A stretch of DNA of 64,000 nucleotides from Cotesia glomerata (taxonomy: Eukaryota > Arthropoda > Insecta > Hymenoptera > Braconidae), in contig NC_058159.1 of assembly GCF_020080835.1 (NCBI RefSeq), positions 28,247,525 through 28,311,524 of the forward strand. The letters are read 5' to 3'. The translations under genes and the position numbers were made by a program. Below, one piece after another: positions 36,401-47,400 of this stretch (positions within the stretch are counted from its first letter, which is position 1; each line of letters begins with the position of its first letter). Below the pieces are notes generated by a model. The model was not told where the DNA came from. It worked only from the letters and a program-made list of their open reading frames with translations, and did not search any database.

Positions 36401-39400
36401 GCAACCAACGCGAGATTTAATTAAGTTGGTACCAATTGCAAATTTTTATTATAATTACAAAAAATACTAAAATCCGAACAAAAACAGTTTCACTGTAAAA
36501 AAAAATCGCGCCAAGTCCACGTTCATAAGACTATTAAGAAAAAAAAAATTTGTTTTTTTCTTTACAAAAATATATAAAATAAAAAAATTAAAAAATCCAA
36601 GTAACCGATATAATTGTTTATGATTTTCGGAAATTAAAAAAAATTTTGTTATAAATTTAAAAATTAAGAAAAAAATTTTGGAACGTACTTCGTGTGCGTC
36701 ATTGTGTATTTCAATTTTTTTAAATTTTGCAACCGCGCACACTAAATACGTTCCAAACTTTTTTTTTAATTTTTAAATTTATAACAAAATTTTTTTTAAT
36801 TTCCGAAAATCATAAACAATCATATCGGTTACTTGGATTTTTTTATTTTATATCTTTTCGTAAAGAGAAAAACAAATTTTTTTTTCTTAATAGTTTTATG
36901 AACGTGGACTTGGCGCGATTTTTTTACAGTGAAACTGTTTTTGTTCGGATTGTAATTATTGACTTGCTTGAACTGGTAAAATGTATATTTTAAAAGTATA
37001 ATTTTTACTATTTAAAACTGTAATTTTTTAAGATAAAATAGTCGTTATTTACTATAGTGACAGCTACTAATCACTTATTTTCAATATTAAGTTATAAATT
37101 GTGGCTTTTATACTTTCTACATTAAGTCCGCTTTACTGTTTGAAACTATAAAAATTAACCGGAATCCGAGTGAATATTACAGTTTACTTTTTTCCGTGTG
37201 GCATAATTCAAATATTTTTTCCTAGAGATTTTCGATATTAAATTGTATATTATTCGACTAAATAATATATCATTACCAATTTAAATTCTTTTGGCTAAGT
37301 TTTCAAATTTATACAGATGTTTAAAAAACACAAATTTTTCTGTTTTTATTCTCCTTTTTTTTTTTCTTTTCTTTTCATTTTTCTCAAAATGCAAGTGCAT
37401 TAAAACATTATTGTTTATACCTTTTCTTTTATATGTAATATAATCTTGTAAAAAGACGTTAAAGTTATCATGTAGTGACCCTGTTATTGGCTATTGCTGT
37501 TGGGTCTTAATGTAAAGAAATAAATAAATAAATAATTAACTTTAAAAAACAATTTAATATCTAATAAAGGTATAACATTTTAGTTTGGATCATTCAAATA
37601 ATTTATAATTAGACTATTGCTACATCAATATTAAAAAAGTACCCTCTAAAAAATAAGGATTTAGACCAATTGCTAATTAGATCGTCGAAATCAATTTCGG
37701 TTGAAATTGGATGGGGTTTTTTTTCTAAAATAATTGATGAATTAATTAATGAATTAATTTGTTGTGTAACGGATGAATGAATGAATGGATGAGCAAATTA
37801 ATTAATTGGTTGATATATTTACACTATTGTAATTGATGGATAACGGGCAATGATTTATGGATATCGGTTATTGTCCTGGGCAGAGTTTTCTGGATAATAA
37901 TTCATACGGTAACTTTGTGCACGCTGAGTGTTACTATATTCAGTCTTTGGAAACAGTATGTCGATACGCCGGTGGTGACTCTGGTAGATTCGGACCATTA
38001 CCCGTCCAACGAGCTCGATTTACCAGGTAAACATTATTTTGTAACGTATAATTAAACCTTTTATTAGTAAATTTATGGAAGTGAAAAAATTAATTGATTT
38101 TTAGAGCCTACTTTTTTTTTTTAGGTGTTTCTATTTGTAATATTAATCGGATGAGCAGGAAAGCGGTTGAAATTTTCGCTCAAGAACTGTAAGTAGGTTT
38201 ATTATTATTTTGTTTTAGGTTCACATTATTTCAACTCGTAAAAATAAAATTAAAAATTTTTTTTAACCCCACGTTGTTTTTAATTCGTAAAAAATTGAAT
38301 AAAAATAAACAAAATAATTTTTTTTATATCAATTTCTCGATCAAAAAAATTTATAGAAAAATTTAAATAATAAAAAATATCATTTTTGATAGATTATTTT
38401 AAATATATTTTTTTAACATTTAAATCTTCAAAAGTAATTAAAAAATTTTATATTAATTTTCATAAGTTTGTAATGAATTAGATTATTTAAAAAAAATAAT
38501 TTTTAAAGTAAAAAAAATCAGTTGATCGTCAAACTAAACGATTGCTTTAAAAAATTATTTAATTTAGCATAAATCAATAATTTTTTTAACATTTAAATTT
38601 TCAAAAGTAGTTAAAAAATTTTATATCAATTTTCATAAATTTTTAATGAAGTAGATTATTTAAAAAAAAATAATGTTTAAAGTAAAAAAAAATCAGTTGA
38701 TCGTCAAACTAAACAATTGTTTAAAAAAATTATTTAATTTAGCATTAATTATTTTAATTATTGTTCTAACTTAATATGCGCTTGTATGTTAAAAATAATT
38801 TAAATTAAATTTTTTCTTTGTTAAAATTAGAAGTTTTTTATTGTAAGAAAAAAAAATTAACTTGAAAAATTTTTGATTGGTTATTAGCTAGAAAATAATT
38901 AGACTTTTAATAAATTTTTTTTGAAATTAAAATAATTCGATCAATTTTTCATTGAAGATAATTAATTTTATAAAATTTAGTATCGACGCTAAAGCAACGA
39001 ATGCTTCATTTATCGAAGTGATGAAAATGATCCTTGGACTAGGCAGTCTCTATGAAACTGGATACGATCGAACCGAAACCGACGAGAAAATGGATTTGTT
39101 GATTGATGAAGTGCTGCGTAAGTTTTATCGTGAGGATGATTACGACGTTACACCGTTATTGAAGCGAGTGAGTCTATAATATATTGCATCAACATTAAGG
39201 TTTCAAAGTTCTAGACAATATTATATTATTACATAACTGGATTAAATGTTTGTTAAGCTATCTCCAAGTTGTACAAAGGGAATACAGTCCTGTTACTTTC
39301 GAAATAAACTTGTTAATTGCTCGGATTTATTCAAGTTTCGTAAAAACCAGCATGGATACTGCTGCATATTCAATTACATACGTGAGCCGGACGAAATTAT

Positions 39401-41408
39401 CACGTAATTTTTTAATTACTTCATTTTTTTTCTCTTTATTGGATTACAAACATTAAATTTATGGTTGATAATTATAGAGACAAGGAATTTAAAAAACATA
39501 AACCGTTGCGGTCCCTCAAGATAGGAAATTCAGGAATTGCCAATGGACTGTCAATTGTGTTAGAACCAGAGCTGGAAGATTATTTTTTTACATTTTTTGA
39601 AATGATCGGTTGGAAGGTAATTAAAAAATTCCTTAAACTAATAATAAAAAAAATATGTGTGTGTACCAGAGTACACAGGTAAGAAGTGAAACTTCTTTAT
39701 GACATCATTTTTTTACAATTTACAACTTCACATAAATTGGGTAGATGAGACTTGAGAAAAAAAAATTTTTCCGGATTAAATTAAAGCTATTTTAGTATTA
39801 TAGACATGCATACAAATGATATAAGTAATTCATTTTATCATTGTTCTTATTTTTGTTATTAAGAGAATAAACGAAATTTCGTGGCCAGTGTATTTATATG
39901 ATAAAACTAGCCGTTACCCGCCCGCTTCGCGTGGCGTACAATATACGCCAGGCGCGAAAAATATTAATTTTGTTATCTAACTACGTAAGTAGTTATATCA
40001 TAAATGAATTTTATGAAATTTACACACTCAGATAATAAATTAGGGCATTATAAATTTATATGAGTTAAAAATAATGATTGACGGGATCCCCAGTAGGCCT
40101 ACACCATGGATAGATGTGAGCATGAATGTCAGGGTTTGAAATATGTTATTCATATTCAATTTATAAAAATATAGATTAAATATGAAAAATTCAAACTCAG
40201 GCTATCATGTTCACGTCTATGAAAATTAATTTAGCAGATGTTTAATAATTTAAATAGGTTTTTAACAAATAAATTATGGCAAAAAAAATTAACATCTATA
40301 AATTTTAACAAATTAAAAATGCAGTTTTTTAAAAATAACTTTTTGGAATAAATTTGGCGGGTAACGGCCGTGTATTTGTATATCTATATTCACAAATATA
40401 GGTATACAAATACATAGAGTGATCATATAATGGTACATGATCATCTATTAGGGCTTTTACCTTATATAAAAATTTTTAATTTTTTTTATATTTAATGCCT
40501 TCTTATTATCCTTTAGGAACTGAATATTATAATTTTTTAATTAACGCCCACGCAAGGATTTGTGAGGGTGGCATTTCATAAAATTCATTCTTTACAGCTC
40601 AAAAACTCCAAAAAAATCAATCTGGCCAAGTTTCAATCCTTTAGCTGCTATAGATTAAAAGGTACAATTTCTTTTAATTTTACGCCCACGCACGGACATG
40701 TGGGAGTAGAATTTAATGAAATTTATTCTTAACAGCTCAAAAACGCCAAAAAAGCATTCTGGCCATGTTTCAAAGTATTAATAGCTATAGATTGAAATTT
40801 ACGAATTTTTTCTTAATTTGACGCCCACGCACGGGCACGCCAGGGGGGTGGAATGTCACAGAATTCGTTTTTAAAAAATTTCTAAATGTAATTTGAAACA
40901 TTCTGACCAAGTTTTGAACTATTAAAAGCCATAATTGAAAAATATGAATTTTTTCGTGAACACCCCGCAACCCCTTGTGGGTGGAATTTCGTGAAATCCG
41001 TTCTTAGCTGACCTCTACTTGGCAAAAGGAATATTCCTGCCAAATTTCAAGTCTCTAGGTCTTATAGTTCCAGAGATATCGTGATGAGTGACTATCTATA
41101 TCTATAGAAAGTCTCCTATATATATATAGATAGGTTTTTATGGTTAAATTTGGTATCGTTGGAAAAGTTTTGACCTGGAGTTGTGCCTTTTTAAGGTTTC
41201 ATATCATTTTCACCAATAGTTAATTTATGATGATAAGTATTTAGGCTGAATTTGAAAATGCTCTATCTCTAGATACATAGTTAAGAAATGACCCTGTATT
41301 GACCCAAGTGAACTATTGACGTTGTTAAAGATATAAGCTCATCCCGATGATACACTCATCAAGACCTTTAATTTAAGTACCCACAACAATTTTTCATATA
41401 TTTATATG

Positions 41409-41477
<69 letters not shown>

Positions 41478-44400
41478 GATATATATATTAGAGTGGTCCA
41501 AAAAAAACATTTTTATTTTTTTTTCAAGTGCTGCTGTTTCAAAAACTTCTCTAAGGTATAAAAAAAATTCTCTCCAAAGCGCAGCTTGATATCTCAATTG
41601 TTCATGAAGCTCAATGAATTTTTATTTTCCCATTTAAATAACACATCAAAAAATTTTATTTACGTTTTCATCCGGTAAAACTACGAAAAAAATTTTTTTT
41701 TGTATTTTTCGTCAATTATTCTTGTAGGAAATTTAATTCTCTATAAAAAAGTACTAAGGTAGTTTTTTCGTAATCCTAACAAGTAAAAAGTTATTAAGCT
41801 TTAAATACTCGCAATAAAAGAAAATTTAATCAGATATGATTTTAGAATTCATGTTGTATCACATTTTCTGTTTCAAAGTATTTGATTAAGTAATTTATAT
41901 TTTTTTCTTAAAAACATAGTATACAGTCTGATATCGGTCATTCAGTCTGGACCAGTGATAACAAATGACAATTCAATATATCGGTTTGTTTATTTGAACC
42001 ACATGTTAAATGCACTGAAGGAGATTACCAGACTTTGTAAATACTCTAACCACTGCTTAAAAAAATTAAACTAGATAATTTACTTTTAGCACTCTCTTGC
42101 GGCCTACATGAAGATATATAGTAAATTAAATTTTTCGTTGACAATTAGTTTTTTACTTCAACCTAGCTGCATTTTAATAATTATGTCTTATAAGTCATAT
42201 AAACTAAAATAAGAAATAACCAAAAATTAAATCAGTCTCAAAGATTATATTGGTTGTATGTTTATTAGCAATTTTTTTATAGTCAAGCTTATTTACTTAA
42301 ATATGTGATGACTCCTGAGATAAGGCAGTTTTCCGCACTAACTCTACTTGTTTATTTATCATTTTTTTTTTCAATGATTAAATTTAAAAATAAAAGAATC
42401 AATTCACGAAGGACTTCTATTTACGTACTCCTGCAAAGTTTCGTGATTTTTCATTCGGTCAAAAAGCGTCCCAGCATCATGTTCAAAATTTAAATATTCA
42501 CCTGTTCTACCTGTCCTACATCTTCTTAAATAAAAAAATTAAATTTGGTATACATCCGGAAGTACTAGCTTGCTCTTGATTCAGATTCCGTAATGAAATT
42601 CAAGTTCAATTTTAATAAATCACTGCTCATAAGAAAAAATATCCAAATTGTAATGAGAGAAATTATTCATCATTCACAGTTAATACTTCACCAAAAGACA
42701 GGTGTTAATTATATTAGAAACAGTCTAGTTTGATAAATTTTGAAATAAATACATGCAGTTACCGAAAAGTTTTCGAAAAGTTGCTTTGAAACTATCTTCG
42801 TTCAAATTTTTTTTGTGCAAGTATTTAAAACTCAATAACTTTTTACTCGTTAAGATTACGAAGAAACTACCTCAGTACTTTTTTTTAGAGAATTAAATTT
42901 CCTACAAGAATAATTGACGAAAAATACAAAAAAAATTTTTTTCGTATTATTGCTGGATAAAAACGTAAATAAAATTTTTTTACGTGTTATTTAAATGGGA
43001 AAATAAAAATTCATTGAGCTTCATGAAGAATTGAGATATCAAGCTGCGCTTTGAAGGGAATTTTTTTTATACCTTAGAGAAGCTTTTAAGATGATAGGCA
43101 AAAAACTTTTTTTTTTTGGACCACTCTAATATATATATATATTATACATATGTATATATGAAAAATATATCAAAAATGCATGTGGGTACTCAAATGAAAG
43201 CTCTTGATGAGTGTAACATCGAAATGAGCTTATATTTTTAAAAATATCAATAGATAAAAAAGTACAGTGCAATTTAACAAAAGTCATTATTTAATAAAAC
43301 AAAATTTTATTTATTTATAGTTCACAAATCACGGCAGTCACATAGTGACTGCAAGGCTGCTAGATATAATTATTGTAATTCATTAATTATGATCTTATCG
43401 TCATTACCATTGTTGTGATTTTTTAGATTCTGCCATTATTTAATCTAAAAATTAATTAATCAGTTTACAAAAATTATATAAAGAACTTTAATATTCATAT
43501 TTCATGCCATAACTTAGTAAAAATAATTCAAAGCAGATATTTAATAACTATTTTTATTTACTAATAATTGTTTTGTTTTATTCTTAAATTATCATTTAAT
43601 TTGTTTTTTCAATTGTTTTTGGAATTAATAATGCTTACTAGATTTACTCTTTACGGCGCTATACTGAACTTTGATAAAAAAAAAACAACATGGCGCGTAA
43701 CGGAAAATCGTGACGATTTTTTTTACATTGCTACAAAATTTCTCTCATACGTCGATAAAGAAGTTTCACTTCAATAATTTTATTTTTTTGATCTTTTCAA
43801 AATTTGTCTATTTGACCGCGAACTTTACCCTCTTCACTAAATAAAATTCGGGTAATATTTTACGGATAGAATAATAAAGTGACATAAAAAAAAAGATTAT
43901 TTAGTCATTTATGATAATTATTTTTTTATTTATTTTGCTTACAAACATTTCAAACTATCAAAAATAATTTTTTTGATGATACGTGACAAACAGTGATTAC
44001 TTAATTTAACAACAAATACCTTGAAGCGATGTACTGTTTCGACGTTATAATTAACAAATTGTCTAACTCCATTATAGAAAATCTCAAATTTTATGCAAAA
44101 ACAATTAATTTAAAATTTATTATAACTTTAAAAAACAATTTAATATCTAATAGAGGTATAATATTTTCGTTTGAATCATTCAAATAATTTATAATTAGAC
44201 TATTGCTACATCAAAATGTTAAAAAATTACCCTCTAAAAAATAAGGATTTAGACCAATTGCTAATTAGACCGTCGATTTATAAAAAATGTGTATAGAATT
44301 CTAATTAATATTATTTTAAAAAAATAAGAGAAATACTAATTGATTTTAAATTAATGATTAATTATATTAAGTTCACTGGAAAAAAGTATAAAGCCACTCA

Positions 44401-47400
44401 CTATATAAGCGGTTGTCTATTTTGACGATTTTTGCGGGTGCTCAGTTTTAGTCAGGGTAATTTTGGAGCATTATAACTAAGTACGTAGCCACCGCTGCAG
44501 TAAACTGAAAAGAAATATATTTATTATTATTGTTAATAATTGCTCTTAAAATAAGAAAAAAAATAACTTACTATTAAACTTACATCTCTAACGAAGTAAA
44601 AGTTAAGATCAAAAAATCCACATGGTGAAAACTTTAAATTGTTTCTTTGTACTTGAGCCGAAAAGTTGCGTATTTCTGTCTGGAATTCAGTACCAATGGA
44701 CTCGAGCTCCGATTTATTAAGTATTACACCAGTTTGCCTCCACTAAAATGAAACATAAGTCCTATTATTATTTTTTTCGTGGTAAATGATAAATAGATAG
44801 ATAATATATTACCTCATTTACGGTCTCCTTACATATATAATTAACACTGAGGAAGCTTAAACAGAAAGGCACTATCCAAATCGAAGTTATTACAATGGAA
44901 AGCATTATTTCATAAATATCAAAATTTGCTCTTATCAATTCTAAATATTGCCAGTATAATGAAAAAACAATGTGAACAAAAAAGCTAATTGTAGTAAAAG
45001 CGAGTGGAGTACCGAAAATTGTTGTTGTATTACGGCACAGTATTACCAATTCCAAATGTACGCGTCTATAATGAAAGAAATAAAATTTTTGATTAAAGAA
45101 ATTCTTAAAAACAAAATAAAATAATTACTATAGTAGGACTTTACCTGACGTTACAAAGAAAATCTAATCCCAAATTATTTTGAACGGAAGTTACCCATCT
45201 ATCATTTGTTCCTTCTTGCGTTATATTTTTGGAATGTGATTTTAGAAAATTTTTCAGTATTTTATTTATATGTTTAAACCGCAATTTCATGTGCTTGATC
45301 AGCAGAAAAAATTTTAGATTAATTAACAAATTTACGTAAAATGCATGGTTTACTACAACTATGACTACTATTTTAGTTATTTTTTCAAGGTTTTTGAAAT
45401 CGTAAAAAGTTACAACCAGACCGGTAAACACATTATAAAAAATCCAAGAAACAGCTACTTTTAAAGCAAAACAAAATTCTCCCTGAATGTTTATTTTGAT
45501 TCCAAAATTTTTAAGTGTTTCATCGGCTTTTAAAATATTCGTAATAAGTTTTATAGCTTTCTAAAACAAAAAAATTTTCAGTTAAAGATAATTGATTTTT
45601 ATTACATCCCTGGAGGATCTGAAATACCGTAGAATTACGGTATTATACGGTAAAAATACGGTCGATATACTGTATGGCCATCGTAGATTACAGTAGAATT
45701 CTACTTGCACGGTAGTAACCGTAAAACACCGTAACGTACAGTAAATAACGGTGAAAATACGGTATAGAAGGGTAAAAATACGGTACAATTACGTTAGCGT
45801 ACGGTGAAAATACGGTAGAATATATACTTCTGAACTTTCCGCACTACCGTATTCCAATGGTAACCTACCGTCAAATATATCTTATTTTAGCGATAAGTTA
45901 CCGTAAAATTACGGTACATTACCGTACAATTATGGTACTTTAGCGTACAAAAACAGTACTTTTTTTACCGGATAATTATAGTATTTTACTAACAATTACG
46001 GTATTTTACCGTACAATCACGGTATCTTACCGTACAATAACGGTAAATTACTGTACAATCACGGTACCTTGGCGTACAATCTCCGTAATTTACGGTGTCA
46101 TACTGTATTACGGTAAATCACTGTACGTACCATACTCTACCGTACCCTACCGTAAATTTGCCGTACATTACCGTACTCTACCGCACTTTGGATTCGTCAG
46201 GGATGAGGGTGATTACTGTACTCACGTTTCTAAAAGACCAATTAATAATGATATTAATAATCATTATTGTGACAAACAGTCCACGGGTAATTTGGACTGT
46301 GACATCAAAGCTATTTGATCCTTGTACATGCACTAACTTCAATGTAATAATAATGATCAGAGAAAAAACGTATAAAATCAATGAAATAACTGAATACACA
46401 AGAGAATAATTAATTTTAAATTTTTTAGCACTGCTACGCGGCATAACTCCGTGACAAAATACGCAATCAAGGGCAAATATTGGAAGCAAAGCCTCCATTA
46501 AATTTGTTGGCTTCCACATTTCTAACACGACTATCGTTAACTGATATATTTTCAATGCATTTTCTCGTATCCTCTAATCGATCTCCGTTTCATGATATTC
46601 ATTCGATGCGTGATGACTGAACTAATTATCTTTACCAGTAATACCGATAATGAAGGGAAGAATATTAAGTAAATGAGAAAAAAAATAGCGATGACACATT
46701 ACTATAACAATAAATTGCTTACTATCATTAAATATTCATAGTGTACTATTTAAAAAATCAATTTACCTTCGCTTATTCATAAATTTATTTTAAATAATTT
46801 ATCCTTCACTTGATAATAATATAAAAATAATCAATATATAAACCAAATTTTTAAACAGATTATGACATATATTTATTGATATGGATATAACTAAAAATCG
46901 GGTTACATTTTTCTAATAGCTTAAATTAATAAAAAAAAAAAATTCCATCATAAAAAATAATTGTTAGTGTTCACCATTTGAAGAATGTTTTTATTTACTT
47001 CAGTACATAAAATTTTCCGTTTACAAAGTACGATTTTTTTTTTTTTTTTTTTTTTTTTTACATTAATGACAGTAATATTTTTTTTTAAATACATGACAAA
47101 CAATGATTATTTCTATACAACTAATTTCTTCAATTAAGTGTTGTATAAATCATGAGAAGTTTCTATTAAATAATTATCTAAGCATTTTAATAATAATAAT
47201 GATGTAATAATTAATTGAAAAAAAAAAAAAATTGTTTTTACAGATAGCAATATTTAATTCTGGTGATTACCCCGACAATACCAGTGGTGGTGTATCCGAG
47301 GTACTGATATCACCGTCAACGGAAAATTTCATCCAACTAACCGTGAAATCATTCACGAGCACAGAAGCAGTTAGAAGCGTACCTAAAGAGAAACGGGAGT

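Larger units (their letters stand above)
34026..37199. mobile_element. family A element, copy 4, with three internal insertions
   Basis: CACGGAAAAAAGTAAACTG at the left and the complement at the right (TTTACTTTTTTCCGTGT). Removing 34269-34540, the SINE block (about 34601-35845) and 35929-36950 leaves a sequence collinear with the 763 bp copies. It lies in intron 1 of the channel gene. Confidence 0.85.
39905..41127. mobile_element. retroposon-like repeat with internal tandem array
   Basis: Begins ACTAGCCGTTACCCGCCCGC, a cousin of the start at 12477. An inverted GGCGGGTAACGGCC lies at 40357-40370, directly followed by a half copy of the foldback seen at 643-786. The right part is a roughly 125-146 base tandem array (40547-41060) and the end is TA/GATA-rich. 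Classification is uncertain. Confidence 0.5.
39859..43290. repeat. palindromic repeat family W, cluster 3, with insertions
   Basis: The left end TTATTAAGAGAATAAACG...GGCCAGTGTATTT is interrupted at 39905 by a retroposon-like repeat and resumes at 41128 with GGTTTTTATGG. Its TA-rich palindrome centre is then split by a 1.6 kb foldback at 41491-43126. The right half-palindrome ends near 43290. Confidence 0.7.

Noticed and set aside
36467..36993. Two phenylalanine-rich open frames on opposite strands
   Set aside because: They are the two arms of a foldback element and encode near-identical peptides by symmetry.
43568..43777. 69-codon plus-strand frame next to Gr-B
   Set aside because: Considered as an extra channel or receptor exon, but it does not match either family, and the channel phases join without it.
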